DNA of 64,000 nucleotides from Nocardioides sp. (GCA_002729525.1 PBYI01000054.1:124001-188000), one strand, 5' to 3'. Numbered from the stretch's first letter, positions 29,570 to 38,751 are shown. Notes: generated by a model from the sequence alone, not told the origin. Numbers and translations are program-made.

Positions 29570-29628
29570 TAGTCCCTAACGCAAATCAACGAATCCGAGC
29601 CGCGAACCTTGATTTGCGTAAGGGACTA
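29570..29628. repeat. 59-nt hairpin, right copy of a mirror-image pair
   Basis: Arms 29570-29591 and 29607-29628. The outer arm (29607-29628) is the reverse complement of the left copy's outer arm with one mismatch, and the inner arms match likewise. The two copies therefore face each other as terminal inverted structures. The 29442-29569 stretch between gene start and this hairpin shows nothing else. Confidence 0.85.
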
Positions 29629-29652
29629 CCCGGCCATGGGACAAGTCCACCC

Positions 29653-30432
29653 TCAGCCGAACCGACCCGAGATGTAGGCCTCGGTCGCCTCATTGTCGGG
29701 GTTCGAGAACATCTTCTTGGTGGGGTTGAACTCCACCAGGTGGCCGGGCTCGCCGGTGGCCTTGAGGTTGAAGAAGCCGGTCTCGTCGGAGACGCGGGCG
29801 GCCTGCTGCATATTGTGGGTGACGATCACGATCGTGTACTCGGACTTCAGCTCGTGGATGAGGTCCTCGATCGCGGCGGTCGAGATCGGGTCGAGCGCGG
29901 AGCACGGCTCGTCCATCAGCAGCACCTGCGGCCGTACGGCGATCGCGCGGGCGATGCACAGGCGCTGCTGCTGGCCGCCGGACAGACCCATGCCCGGGCG
30001 GTCGAGGCGGTCCTTGACCTCGTTCCAGAGGTTGGCGCCCTTGAGCGAGCTCTCGACGATGTCGTCGGCCTCGGCGCGCTTCATGCGCTTGGCGTTGAGC
30101 TTGTTGCCGGCCAGCACGTTGTCGTAGATCGACATCGTGGGGAACGGGTTCGGCCGCTGGAAGACCATGCCGATCTGGCGGCGCACGGCCACCGGGTCGA
30201 CGGTCGGGTCGTAGAGCGACTGGCCGTCGACGACGACCTTGCCCTCGACGCGTGCGCCCGGGATCACCTCGTGCATCCGGTTGAGCGTGCGGAGCACGGT
30301 GGACTTACCGCAGCCCGACGGGCCGATGAAGGCGGTCACCTGACGCGCCTTGATCGTCATGTTCACACCCTCGACGGCGAGGAAGTTGCCGTAGTAGATG
30401 TTCAGGTCGGAGACGTCGATGCTCTTGGCCAT
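29653..30432 (-). CDS. pstB: Phosphate ABC transporter ATP-binding subunit
   Basis: 259 residues. Walker [20 protein letters not shown] signature [17 protein letters not shown], Walker [16 protein letters not shown] and the switch His in [13 protein letters not shown]. It energises high-affinity phosphate uptake by PstCA. Last gene of the pstSCAB operon, 24 nt after pstA. Confidence 0.95.
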   Translation of the reverse strand: MAKSIDVSDLNIYYGNFLAVEGVNMTIKARQVTAFIGPSGCGKSTVLRTLNRMHEVIPGARVEGKVVVDGQSLYDPTVDPVAVRRQIGMVFQRPNPFPTMSIYDNVLAGNKLNAKRMKRAEADDIVESSLKGANLWNEVKDRLDRPGMGLSGGQQQRLCIARAIAVRPQVLLMDEPCSALDPISTAAIEDLIHELKSEYTIVIVTHNMQQAARVSDETGFFNLKATGEPGHLVEFNPTKKMFSNPDNEATEAYISGRFG

Positions 30433-30456
30433 GGGATTCCTTTCGGGGCCGTCGGG

Positions 30457-31539
30457 TCAGCGGCCGGTCTTGGGACTGAAGTAGGCGCCCACCACGCGGG
30501 CGAGCAGGTTCAGTCCCATGACGATGATGATCAGGACGAGGGCCGCACCCCAAGCCCGCTCGAGCTGGGCGGCGACGTACTCCGGCTTCGCGCCACCCTT
30601 GGTGGCCTCGGAGAAGATCAGGACGGGCAGGGTCGCCATGCCGCCCTCGAAGGGGTTCCAGTTGACCGAACGCAGCGTGCCGGCGATCAGCAGCAGCGGC
30701 GCGGTCTCGCCGGCGACACGGGCGACCGCGAGGGTCGCGCCGGTGACGATGCCGCCGAGCGCGGTGGGGATGACCACCTTGGTGATGGTGCGCCACTTGG
30801 GTACGCCGAGCGCGTAGGCGCCCTCGCGGAGCTCGTTGGAGACGAGCTTGAGCATCTCCTCGGTCGAGCGCACGACGATCGGGATCATCAGCACCGACAG
30901 CGCGATGGAGCCGCCGATCGCCAGGCGCGGCAGCGGACCGAGCAGCAGCGTGAACAGCGCCAGCGCGAAGAGACCGGCGACGATCGAGGGGATGCCGGTC
31001 ATCACGTCGACGAGGAACGTGAGGATCCGCGACATGCGGTTGCCCTTGCCGTACTCCACGAGGTAGACCGCCGCCATGATGCCGACCGGCACCGAGATCA
31101 GCGTCGCGATGAGCGTGATCACCAGGGTGCCGATCACGGCGTGCAGGATGCCGCCGCCGACGCCGATGACGCCGGACTGGTCAGAGGTGAAGAACTCGAC
31201 GCTGAACGCCGGGGCGCCGCGCTCGATGACGGTCCAGGACACCGCGATCAGGGGCAGCATCGCGATGACGAACGTCGACCACACCAGCGAGGTGACGAGG
31301 CGGTCGATCGCGCTTCGCTTGCCCTCGACCGCCGAGGACCAGGCGGGGAGGACGACGATGAACGCCACCCAGCCGAGCACGAGCCAGCCCGCGATGTTCC
31401 AGCCGAGCAGCAGCGCGACCAGGCCGGCGGCGCCCCACGCCACCACGGCGGCGAGGACGGGGCCGATCGCGGGCAGCTGCGGGTTGGTGAGCGGCTGGAG
31501 GTCGCGGTCGAGCGACGCGGTCTTGTCGAGGTCAGCCAC
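30457..31539 (-). CDS. pstA: Phosphate ABC transporter permease
   Basis: 360 residues, about eight transmembrane helices, longer than Proteobacterial PstA because of an extra N-terminal membrane pair (VLAAVVAWGAAGLVALLLGW), usual in Actinobacteria. The coupling region EMLKLVSNELREGAYALGVPKW is the ABC-permease EAA loop. It starts 3 nt past the pstC stop. Confidence 0.93.
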   Translation of the reverse strand: MADLDKTASLDRDLQPLTNPQLPAIGPVLAAVVAWGAAGLVALLLGWNIAGWLVLGWVAFIVVLPAWSSAVEGKRSAIDRLVTSLVWSTFVIAMLPLIAVSWTVIERGAPAFSVEFFTSDQSGVIGVGGGILHAVIGTLVITLIATLISVPVGIMAAVYLVEYGKGNRMSRILTFLVDVMTGIPSIVAGLFALALFTLLLGPLPRLAIGGSIALSVLMIPIVVRSTEEMLKLVSNELREGAYALGVPKWRTITKVVIPTALGGIVTGATLAVARVAGETAPLLLIAGTLRSVNWNPFEGGMATLPVLIFSEATKGGAKPEYVAAQLERAWGAALVLIIIVMGLNLLARVVGAYFSPKTGR

Positions 31540-31542
31540 GGG

Positions 31543-32487
31543 TCACTCCTTGACCTGGCCGCGGGTGGCGAGCCAGCGACCGAGGAAGTTGACGGCGAAG
31601 GTCACCACGAAGAGCACCAGACCGCCGGCGATGAGCACGTTGGCCTTGGTGCCGGAGGCGTTCGCGTAGTTGAGGGCGATGTTGGCCGCGATCGTGGAGG
31701 GGTTCTGCGACGAGATCAGGTTGATCGTGATGACACCGCTGGCCGAGAGCACCAGCGCGACGGCCATCGTCTCGCCGAGCGCGCGGCCCAGGCCGAGCAT
31801 CACCGAGGAGACGACGCCCGAGCGGGAGTAGGGGAAGACGGCCATCCGGATCATCTCCCAGCGGGTCGCACCGAGGGCGAGCGCCGCCTCCTGATGCATG
31901 ACCGGGGTCTGCGCGAACACCTCCCGGCACAGCGCGGTGATGATCGGGAGCACCATGACCGCCAGCACCAGGCCTGCGGTGAGGATGGTGCGTCCGGTGG
32001 TGACCGGCCCCTTGAAGAAGGGCAGGAAGCCGAGGTTGTCGTGCAGCCACTGGTAGATCGGGAAGACCCAGCCCTGCAGCGTCTCGCGGCCCCAGAGGCC
32101 GTAGACGACCGACGGCACGGCGGCCAGCAGGTCGATCACGTAGCCGAGGAACCGGGCGATCTTGCGCGGCGCGTAGTGACTGATGACCAGCGCGACTCCG
32201 ACGGCCAGCGGCGTGGCGATGAGGAGCGCGATGATCGCGGCCAGGATCGTGCCGTAGAGCAGCGGCCAGATGTAGACGACGATGTTGTCGGCGCCGTACG
32301 CCTGGTCACCGCTCGCGCTGAGGGCCGGGACGCTCTCGACGACGAGGAAGATCGCCACGCCGGCGAGCGCCAGCATGATGAGGACGCCCGCGCCGAGGGC
32401 TGCGCCGGAGAAGACGGCGTCACCGCGGCGTCGCGGCGTACGCTCCGCGGCCTGCTCCTGCGGCTCGGCCTCGGTGCTGGTGGACAC
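31543..32487 (-). CDS. pstC: Phosphate ABC transporter permease
   Basis: 314 residues, six transmembrane helices. EAA-type loop EAALALGATRWEMIRMAVF, and NCxxN-free PstC core ALVISHYAPRKIARFLGYVI. An extended polar N-terminus of about 25 residues precedes the first helix. It is separated from pstS by a hairpin at 32546, so pstS may be made in excess. Confidence 0.93.
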   Translation of the reverse strand: MSTSTEAEPQEQAAERTPRRRGDAVFSGAALGAGVLIMLALAGVAIFLVVESVPALSASGDQAYGADNIVVYIWPLLYGTILAAIIALLIATPLAVGVALVISHYAPRKIARFLGYVIDLLAAVPSVVYGLWGRETLQGWVFPIYQWLHDNLGFLPFFKGPVTTGRTILTAGLVLAVMVLPIITALCREVFAQTPVMHQEAALALGATRWEMIRMAVFPYSRSGVVSSVMLGLGRALGETMAVALVLSASGVITINLISSQNPSTIAANIALNYANASGTKANVLIAGGLVLFVVTFAVNFLGRWLATRGQVKE

Positions 32488-32545
32488 TCAGGTCCCTCCC
32501 TGTTGGATCTGCGGGGCACGGGATAGCCGTACCCCGATCGCGGGC

Positions 32546-32584
32546 GGAGGCCCCGGCTGCCATCATCGGCGAGCCGGGGCCTCC
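32546..32584. terminator. Intercistronic hairpin between pstS and pstC
   Basis: 13-nt perfect arms (GGAGGCCCCGGCT) with a 13-nt loop, 28 nt after the pstS stop. A partial terminator or RNA stabiliser here would give more PstS than permease. Confidence 0.65.
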
Positions 32585-32612
32585 GACGCTATCTGTTCTG
32601 CGCGTCCGAGCG

Positions 32613-33722
32613 TCAGCCGACGGTGATCTGGTCGACGATCGCGCGGGCCTGCTCCTCGAGGTCGGCCGACAGCGGGGCCGAGCCGGCCTCGTTCGAGCCG
32701 AGCTCCTGGCCGGCGTCGCTGAGGATGTAGGACACGTAGGCCTTCACGAAGTCGGCGTCGGACTGCTCGGCGTACGTCGGGCAGGCCAGCAGGTACGACG
32801 TCAGCGTGATCGGGTAGGTGCCCGCCTCGGCGGTGGTGTAGTCGAGGTCGAAGATCATCTGGTTGTCGCTGGAGCCCTCGACCTTCGGCGAGACGTCGAG
32901 GATCTTCGCCGCGGCCTCGGGGGTCGGGGCGACGAAGTCGTCGCCGACGCCGATGTTGGCGACGCCGAGGTCGCCGGCCTGGCTGGCGTCGGCGTAGCCG
33001 ATCGCGTTCTGGCCGTCACGGACCTCGGTGACCACGCCGGAGGTGCCCTGGGCACCGGTGCCGCCGTAGGAGTTCGGCCACGACTCGAACACACCCTCGC
33101 TCCACGCGTCGCCGACGGCGGTGGTGAGGTAGTTGGTGAAGTTCTCGGTGGTGCCCGACTCGTCGGAGCGGTGCACGGCGTTGATCGGGGCGCTCGGGAG
33201 GCTCGCGTCGGGGTTGTCGGCCGCGATGGCCTCGTCGTCCCACTGGGTGATCTCGCCGGAGAAGATGCCGGCGAGGGTCTCGGGGGCGAGGTTGAGCTCG
33301 TCGACGCCGTCGACGTTGAAGATGATCGCGATCGGGCTGATGTAGCTCGGGATCTCGATGACGTCCTCGCCACCGCACCGCTCGACGGCGTCGCTGAGCT
33401 CGCCCTCGTCGTCGGTCAGGTAGGCGTCGGAGCCGGCGATGAGGTAGCCGCCCGAGACGAAGTTCTCGCGGCCGCCGCCGGAGCCGATGGGCTCGTAGGT
33501 GACCTCGACGTTCGGCTGAACATCGGTGAAGCCGACGGACCAGGCGGTCTGGGCGGCCTCCTGGGTGGAGGCACCACCGATCGTGTACTGACCGGAGAGC
33601 GAGCCCTCCTCGACGCCGCCTGTGGCGTCCTCGGAGCCGCTGTCGTCGGACCCGCACGCGGTCAGGGCGAGGGCCAGGGCCGCGATGCCGGGGACGATGG
33701 CCCGGCGCATGGAAGTGCGCAT
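32613..33722 (-). CDS. pstS: Phosphate-binding lipoprotein
   Basis: 369 residues. Signal peptide with lipobox ALALALTACGSDD (lipidated Cys), phosphate-loop GASTQEAAQTAW, LAGIFSGEITQWDDEAIAAD, VHRSDESGTTENFTNYL and ATYPITLTSYLLACPTYA-like end. The ATG at 33722 follows AGGAGACACTTGTA. It captures phosphate outside the membrane for PstCAB. A PhoP-type PHO box lies 74-95 nt upstream. Confidence 0.94.
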   Translation of the reverse strand: MRTSMRRAIVPGIAALALALTACGSDDSGSEDATGGVEEGSLSGQYTIGGASTQEAAQTAWSVGFTDVQPNVEVTYEPIGSGGGRENFVSGGYLIAGSDAYLTDDEGELSDAVERCGGEDVIEIPSYISPIAIIFNVDGVDELNLAPETLAGIFSGEITQWDDEAIAADNPDASLPSAPINAVHRSDESGTTENFTNYLTTAVGDAWSEGVFESWPNSYGGTGAQGTSGVVTEVRDGQNAIGYADASQAGDLGVANIGVGDDFVAPTPEAAAKILDVSPKVEGSSDNQMIFDLDYTTAEAGTYPITLTSYLLACPTYAEQSDADFVKAYVSYILSDAGQELGSNEAGSAPLSADLEEQARAIVDQITVG

Positions 33723-33795
33723 TACAAGTGTCTCCTGAGGTTCAGAACTGCGGACGGCGGCGACGCTAGGAGCGCCAGGTGACCGGATGCCGCGG

Positions 33796-33817
33796 CGAAG
33801 GTGAACGAGAGGCGAAC
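33796..33817 (-). promoter_or_regulatory. PHO box upstream of pstS
   Basis: On the minus strand two head-to-tail 11-nt units read GTTCGCCTCTC and GTTCACCTTCG. This is the PhoP direct-repeat form known from Streptomyces (GTTCACC plus 4 nt). A further GTTCACCCTCC unit lies at 33861-33871. It should place pstSCAB under phosphate starvation control. Confidence 0.75.
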
Positions 33818-33900
33818 CCGACGTGCTGCTTCGACGTCGCGATGAGGTCCGGATCACGTCCGGAGGGTGAACACGCCTGTCAGGGACTTGACGGACGGCG

Positions 33901-34773
33901 TCAACGGCGGGGCGAGTGGCGCTCCACGGCGACCACCTCGCGCTTGCGCACGTGCAGCACGAGCATGTCGCCGGGGTCGAGACCGGGGTCCTCGGCGCCG
34001 AGGGCGTCGATGAGCAGCGGCAGCACCGGACGGTGCGAGCACACGACCACGCCGCGTTCGTCGGAGAGCATCTCGTCGACCACGCGGGCGACGCCCTTGG
34101 AGGTCACGTCCTCCTCGGAGATCCGAGGACGCGACTCCTGCTCCCAGCCCGTCGTCGAGGTGTACGGCGCGACGGTCTGCACGCAGCGCTCCGACGGCGA
34201 CGTCAGCACGCGCGTGACGTCGTACGCCGCCAGCAGCGGCACGAGGCGGTCGGCCTGTTCGAACCCGAGCTGCACGAGGGGACGCCGTGCGTCGTCGCCG
34301 CCCCAGCCCTTGCGCGAGCGCGCCTTGCCGTGGCGCAGGACGATGATCGCGCGGGTCTTCTTGCGGTAGCGCAGCGCCTCCTCGAGCACGCCGCGGTCGC
34401 GGTCGTAGGTGAGGAGCTCGGCCGCCTCGGGTGCCGGCACCCAGCGCACCTCGTCGACCTCCTCGTTGGGCCGGAAGCCGCTCACGTCGCCGTCACCCAC
34501 GGGCCGCCCGACCCAGTAGTGCACGACCTTGTGCCGGCCTCCCTCGACCGGGTAGCGCAGGGAGGTCAGCGGGCGGCACAGACGCACGTGCACGTCGGTC
34601 TCCTCCGAGACCTCCCGCACGGCCGCGGCGACCGGGTGCTCACCGGGGTCGAGCTTGCCCTTGGGGAACGACCAGTCGTCGTACTGCGGACGATGGACGA
34701 GCAGCACCCGTCGGCCGGGGCGGAACACCACGACACCGGCTGCCTGCACGTCCTTGCGGGGCGACTCGGGCAC
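33901..34773 (-). CDS. mutT1: MutT1-like Nudix hydrolase fused to a histidine phosphatase
   Basis: About 290 residues. The N-terminal Nudix box is complete (GKLDPGEHPVAAAVREVSEE with the catalytic Glu pair). The C-terminal half starts with the phosphatase motif IIVLRHGKARSR (catalytic His) and has a second His in VVCSHRPVLPLLI. Mycobacterial MutT1 of this design removes 8-oxo-dGTP and diadenosine polyphosphates. GTG 34773 preferred over an upstream start. It is divergent from the 34795 gene by 21 nt and close to ppk1, as in mycobacteria. Confidence 0.87.
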   Translation of the reverse strand: MPESPRKDVQAAGVVVFRPGRRVLLVHRPQYDDWSFPKGKLDPGEHPVAAAVREVSEETDVHVRLCRPLTSLRYPVEGGRHKVVHYWVGRPVGDGDVSGFRPNEEVDEVRWVPAPEAAELLTYDRDRGVLEEALRYRKKTRAIIVLRHGKARSRKGWGGDDARRPLVQLGFEQADRLVPLLAAYDVTRVLTSPSERCVQTVAPYTSTTGWEQESRPRISEEDVTSKGVARVVDEMLSDERGVVVCSHRPVLPLLIDALGAEDPGLDPGDMLVLHVRKREVVAVERHSPRR

Positions 34774-34794
34774 GGCGCCTAGTCTCACACCACC

Positions 34795-35895
34795 ATGACC
34801 TCCGAGCACGACCCGGCTCCCCCGGGACCCTCGCACTCCGGCCGACGCCGCCGGGTGCTGCTGGTGGGCGCCCTCGCCCTGGTGGTCGTGGTCGCCGCGA
34901 CCGCGGTCGCGCTGCTGCTGCGCGGCGACGGGCGCACCCGCCTCCAGGAGGCGATGGCGCTCACCCCGGCGGACGCCGCGCGGCTGAGCTGGACCGACTG
35001 GGCGGGCGTGCGCGCCGAGCTCGGCCTCGACCTCGGCGACGACCCGCGCACCGCCGACGTACGCCGGCTGCTCGACCGGGGCTTCGACGCCGACCTGACC
35101 TCCACCTCGGCCCTGGTGTCCTCGGCGGCGGAGATGCAGAAGGGGTTCGACTTCTCCCCGGCGACCCTGGAGTGGGAGCTGTTCCGCCAGGGCGACACCG
35201 GGGCGTCGATCCTGATGCGGCTGGCCGACACCACCGACGTCGAGGACGTCGCGTCGGCCCTGCGGGCCCTGGGGTACGCCGAGCCCGACGACGCCGACGG
35301 CACGTGGTCCTCGGACAGCGAGTCGCTGCCGATCTCGGCCCGGGTCACCCCCGAGCTGGCGTTCATCGCCCTCGACCGCGAGCGCGGCGTCGTCGTGGCG
35401 GCCGACTCGTCGGCCGGCGTCGACCAGGCGCGCGAGGCGCTCGACGAGGACGTGGCCGGCCCCGACGTTCCGGACGACGTGGTGGCGGCCCTCGGCTCGC
35501 CCCTGTCCGCGGCGCTCTACACCGGCTCCCAGGTGTGCCGCCAGCTCGCGATGGGCAACGCCGACGCCGACGCCCAGGCCGAGGCCGACAGCCTGCTGGC
35601 GCGGGCCGGGGACGTGAACCCGTTGACGGGGTTCGGCATCGCCGCCCAGCCGGACGGGTCGGTCGTGGTCGCGATGGGGCTGGAGACCGAGGAGCAGGCG
35701 CGCGCGAACGCCGACACCCGCGCGGCGCTGGCGACGGGCTCGGCGCCCGGACAGGGGGGCTCGTTCCCGGAGCGCTTCACGCTCGCGGAGACGACCGCCG
35801 ATGGCACCGTCGTACGGATGGTGCTCGACCCGGTGCCGGGGTCGTACGTGCTGTCGGACCTCAGCACCGGACCGGTGCTGTTCGCGACCTGCTGA
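34795..35895 (+). CDS. Single-pass exported protein, DUF3352-like
   Basis: 366 residues. One transmembrane helix (RVLLVGALALVVVVAATAVAL, shortened) near residues 20-42, then a large extracytoplasmic Asp/Ala-rich domain with a Cys pair (SQVCRQLA and a terminal FATC). LSWTDWAGVRAELGLDLGDD and FGIAAQPDGSVVVAMGLE are features of unassigned actinobacterial surface proteins. No enzymatic motif. Divergent from mutT1. Confidence 0.62.
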   Translation: MTSEHDPAPPGPSHSGRRRRVLLVGALALVVVVAATAVALLLRGDGRTRLQEAMALTPADAARLSWTDWAGVRAELGLDLGDDPRTADVRRLLDRGFDADLTSTSALVSSAAEMQKGFDFSPATLEWELFRQGDTGASILMRLADTTDVEDVASALRALGYAEPDDADGTWSSDSESLPISARVTPELAFIALDRERGVVVAADSSAGVDQAREALDEDVAGPDVPDDVVAALGSPLSAALYTGSQVCRQLAMGNADADAQAEADSLLARAGDVNPLTGFGIAAQPDGSVVVAMGLETEEQARANADTRAALATGSAPGQGGSFPERFTLAETTADGTVVRMVLDPVPGSYVLSDLSTGPVLFATC

Positions 35896-35902
35896 GGACC
35901 GG

Positions 35903-36052
35903 CTACTGGTCCTCGAGCCCGAGGATCCGGTCGATCTCGTCGGCGGTGAGCGGTCCGTCGGACTCGCTGGCCGCGATCATGAGGTTGGTGGTGAGCTCGA
36001 CCTCGCCGAGCAGGTCCGAGTCCTCGAGGGTGACGTCGAACTGGTCCTGCAT
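35903..36052 (-). CDS. Conserved 49-residue acidic protein
   Basis: From the ATG at 36052 (AAGGAGG site 7 nt upstream) reads MQDQFDVTLEDSDLLGEVEL, then TTNLMIAASESDGPLTADEI and ends DRILGLEDQ. This small acidic protein form recurs in many Actinobacteria as an unannotated hypothetical. Two amphipathic helices are predicted. It converges with the 34795-35895 gene 8 nt away. Function unknown. Confidence 0.7.
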   Translation of the reverse strand: MQDQFDVTLEDSDLLGEVELTTNLMIAASESDGPLTADEIDRILGLEDQ

Positions 36053-36220
36053 CCCGGCCTCCTTCCGCTCCCGATGCGCTGATGGATGCCTGTCATCTCC
36101 CACGATAGACCCCCTCCCCCCACCCTGCATGGTCACTTCGGGTGGTTCGGGGCGGATCCCGTCGGATCGACCGGGCCAGCCCGCCCCGGGGACAGGATGT
36201 CCCACCCGGGGGAAAGCGAA

Positions 36221-36251
36221 ACCCCCGGGCGGCCGTACCGGTCCCGGGGGT
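36221..36251. terminator. Hairpin downstream of the cold-shock gene
   Basis: ACCCCCGGG and CCCGGGGGT pair around a 13-nt loop, 49 nt past the csp stop. Confidence 0.5.
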
Positions 36252-36299
36252 GTCGCTGCTCGCTCGTGGAGACGGCCGCGGACGTGCCGCGGCGCCTCG

Positions 36300-36503
36300 T
36301 CAGAGCGGGACGACGTTCTCGGCCTGGGGGCCCTTGGGGCCCTGGGTGACGTCGAACTCGACCTTCTGGTTCTCGTCGAGGGACTTGTAGCCCTGCGTCT
36401 GAATCGCCGAGTAGTGCACGAAGACGTCGTCGCCGCCGTCCTCCTGCGCGATGAAGCCGAAGCCCTTCTCGGCGTTGAACCACTTCACGGTGCCCTGAGC
36501 CAT
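36300..36503 (-). CDS. cspA: Cold-shock-domain RNA chaperone
   Basis: 67 residues of the CspA OB fold. RNP1 is [12 protein letters not shown]2 is [10 protein letters not shown], start [11 protein letters not shown]. It melts RNA secondary structure. A GAAGGAAG site precedes the ATG. The leader upstream is long (see the 36504-36872 entry), as in other csp genes whose mRNA is regulated by its 5'UTR. Confidence 0.95.
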   Translation of the reverse strand: MAQGTVKWFNAEKGFGFIAQEDGGDDVFVHYSAIQTQGYKSLDENQKVEFDVTQGPKGPQAENVVPL

Positions 36504-36872
36504 GCGCTCTGCTACTTCCTTCGTCGGGGCGGGAGCCGCCCCCTCGGCGGCCCACAGCAGACGGTGACACGTCGCTCCGACCCGTGATGTGGCACCACAA
36601 ACCGAAATCCCGTTGGATCACAAACTCCGCGGGCATCAGACCTCTTGGAACTCTGCGCCTGCTGCGTCACCGACACTACCAACGCGACGAGCGCGTGAAA
36701 CCCCGCGGACCGTCCTGTGGAGGACCGGTCTCGTGAACTCTCCGAGTCGGGCCGGTTACCGGTGGCGACGCGTCCAGGTGTGGACGGCGCGGGTCGAGTC
36801 GTACGCCGCGGCGACTACGCTCGTGCGCGGGCACGGAGCACGACCGGAGAAGGGTCGTCCTTCCGCACCCGA
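36504..36872. other. Gene-free stretch: csp 5' leader and tRNA promoter side
   Basis: About 370 nt with no convincing ORF. The left part should hold the csp promoter and 5' untranslated leader; the right part the tRNA-Lys promoter. Open frames here (for example 36589-36882) lack a Shine-Dalgarno and family similarity. Confidence 0.5.
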
Positions 36873-36945
36873 GGGCCTCTAGCTCAATCGGCAGAGCTGA
36901 GGACTTTTAATCCTTAGGTTGTGGGTTCGAGTCCCACGGGGCCCA
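36873..36945 (+). tRNA. tRNA-Lys(UUU)
   Basis: Full cloverleaf: acceptor GGGCCTC pairs with GGGGCCC, D arm GCTC-AATCGGCA-GAGC, anticodon loop CTTTTAA (anticodon TTT), T arm GTGGG-TTCGAGT-CCCAC, discriminator A. CCA is not encoded. Confidence 0.96.
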
Positions 36946-36972
36946 CCGCCCGGACCGTCACCCGCTCGGCGC

Positions 36973-37869
36973 TCAGGCGCGGCGGTGACCGGCGCCGTCG
37001 ACGTACCCGACGACCCGGTTGAACAGCGACGTGACGCGGTTGAGGTCGACCTCTCCGGTGCGGGCCGGCTCCGAGAGCTCGCGCACGAGGTCGCGGGCGC
37101 CGTGCACGCGGGCACCGACGGCGACCTTGGCGCACACCCGGGAGGCCTCACGGACGGCGACGGGGTCGACGGTCCAGACGGCCTCAAAGATCCGGTCGCG
37201 GTCGGCGACGCGGCGCTGCCCGGGCAGCTCCAGAGCCGTCATGGCGACGGGCAGGTCGGGGCCGTCGCAGACGACAGCCCACTCGCGACGCATCGGGTGG
37301 CCCGTCGACAGCGAGACCCGACGCGGCATGGTCGTCGAGGCGACCTCGGGGGCGAAGTCGGCGAACGCCCACGTCGACGTGGTCGTCGCGGCGAGGTCGG
37401 TCCAGCGGTCGAGGGCGGAGTCGAAGTGCTCCTCGCGCTGGAACGCCCCGAAGACGTGCGCGCGGACCGAGCGGACGGCGAACTCGTCCTCGATGGCCCA
37501 GGAGAGGCCGAGCAGCGTCGACTTCGTCAGCCGTTGCGGCTGCAGCTGCGGGTGGGTGTCGCGGAGCCTGCCGAAGATCGACTGGACGTCGTCGTCCGGC
37601 TCGTCGACCCGCACGGCCTGCTGGGCCTGATCGATCGCGACCTCCAGACGTACGCCCTGCTCGCGTCGACGCACCACGTCACGCACCAGGTCGACGACCT
37701 GCTCGTCGTAGCGGCGGTGGCCGCTGGCACGCCGCTGCGGCACGGGGAAGCCGTACCGCGTCTCCCACATCCGGAGCGTCCCGGTCGAGACCCCGGTCCG
37801 CTCGGCGAGGTCACCGATGGTGAGCGCGCCACTGGACGTCTCACGCTCCACGTTAGACATCGCGTTCAT
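36973..37869 (-). CDS. MerR-type regulator with DICT sensor domain
   Basis: About 298 residues. The MerR winged helix (TIGDLAERTGVSTGTLRMWE, HRRYDEQVVDLVRDVV) covers residues about 15-85. A DICT-like sensory region follows (AIEDEFAVRSVRAHVFGAFQ, TWAFADFAPEV). DICT domains pair with light- or redox-sensing systems in Actinobacteria and cyanobacteria. ATG 37869 or 37860; GTG 37890 less likely. Target unknown. Confidence 0.8.
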   Translation of the reverse strand: MNAMSNVERETSSGALTIGDLAERTGVSTGTLRMWETRYGFPVPQRRASGHRRYDEQVVDLVRDVVRRREQGVRLEVAIDQAQQAVRVDEPDDDVQSIFGRLRDTHPQLQPQRLTKSTLLGLSWAIEDEFAVRSVRAHVFGAFQREEHFDSALDRWTDLAATTTSTWAFADFAPEVASTTMPRRVSLSTGHPMRREWAVVCDGPDLPVAMTALELPGQRRVADRDRIFEAVWTVDPVAVREASRVCAKVAVGARVHGARDLVRELSEPARTGEVDLNRVTSLFNRVVGYVDGAGHRRA

Positions 37870-38029
37870 GTTCTCAGCTCCGAGTTCCACACCTTGTGGA
37901 GATCCATGTGCACAAGTGCCGCTCGGGCGGCAAGGGGATCATGCCTGGACCGATCGCGCGTCGTGACAGGCGGTCTCCCTCGACCACCTGCCCCACGACG
38001 TCACGCCGGTCCCGGCGCGGGGAGTCAGG

Positions 38030-38695
38030 TCAGCTGACCAGCGCGGGCTCGAGCTCGGCACGCATGCCCTGGGCGAGGCCCCAGAGGACTGCCTGCGTAC
38101 GGCGCTCGACGCCCATCTTGCGGTAGGCGCTGCGGATGTAGGTCTTGACCGAGTTGATCGACAGCGTGAGCGTCTCGCCGATCTCGCGGTTGCTCATGCC
38201 GGCCACGATGAGGCTGATGATCTCGGCCTCGCGCGGGGTCAGGCCGACGCTCTCACCGGGGCGGCTGGCCGGCTCGGGCTCGACCACGGGCTCCGGCTCG
38301 ACGTGGGCACGGGCGGCCTCGGCGGCGGCCGGGGAGTCCTCGAAGCGACCCTCGGCGAGGCGCTCGAGGGACACGACCAGCTGAGAGGCGGTCAGCGACT
38401 TGCTGAGGTAGGGGCTGGTCGAGGTCGCGGGCATCTCGTCGGGCGAGGCCCAGGTGAAGACCGCGGCGGTCGCGCCACCCTTGGCCTGGAGGTCGCGCAG
38501 CATCGACTGCGACATGCTCGACTGGCCCATCGGCTCGTACAGGACGACGTCGAGGTCGTCGGGGTGGGCAATCGCGTCGCGGGTCTCGACGAGGGTGATG
38601 CGGCCCTCGTAGGACTTCATCAGGGCCGTCAGGCCGGCAACGGAGAGCTCGTTGTCGTCGACCAGCGTCACGCGGAGCGGGCTGCTGTCGTTCAT
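38030..38695 (-). CDS. LuxR/NarL-type regulator with degenerate receiver
   Basis: 221 residues. The N-terminal receiver-like domain starts RVTLVDDNELSVAGLTALMK, but the phosphate-acceptor strand reads DVVLYEPMG, with Glu in place of Asp (about residue 52). The C-terminal HTH (about 150-215) is intact: LTPREAEIISLIVAGMSNRE and LSINSVKTYIRSAYRKMGV. It therefore probably works without phosphorylation. A GGGAGGATCC site precedes ATG 38695. Its 300-nt upstream region is unusually AT-rich. Confidence 0.8.
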   Translation of the reverse strand: MNDSSPLRVTLVDDNELSVAGLTALMKSYEGRITLVETRDAIAHPDDLDVVLYEPMGQSSMSQSMLRDLQAKGGATAAVFTWASPDEMPATSTSPYLSKSLTASQLVVSLERLAEGRFEDSPAAAEAARAHVEPEPVVEPEPASRPGESVGLTPREAEIISLIVAGMSNREIGETLTLSINSVKTYIRSAYRKMGVERRTQAVLWGLAQGMRAELEPALVS

Positions 38696-38751
38696 CAAGG
38701 ATCCTCCCAAGTTCGACGACCTCGAATCTCGACGTCGTGTGTAAGAATGTA

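Noticed and set aside
29614-32526. 970-residue plus-strand open frame across pstBAC
   Set aside because: It is antisense to well-conserved pst genes; composition is His/Asp/Arg-rich shadow sequence.
36589-36882. Open frame of 97 codons between csp and tRNA-Lys
   Set aside because: No Shine-Dalgarno, no family similarity, and it runs into the tRNA gene.
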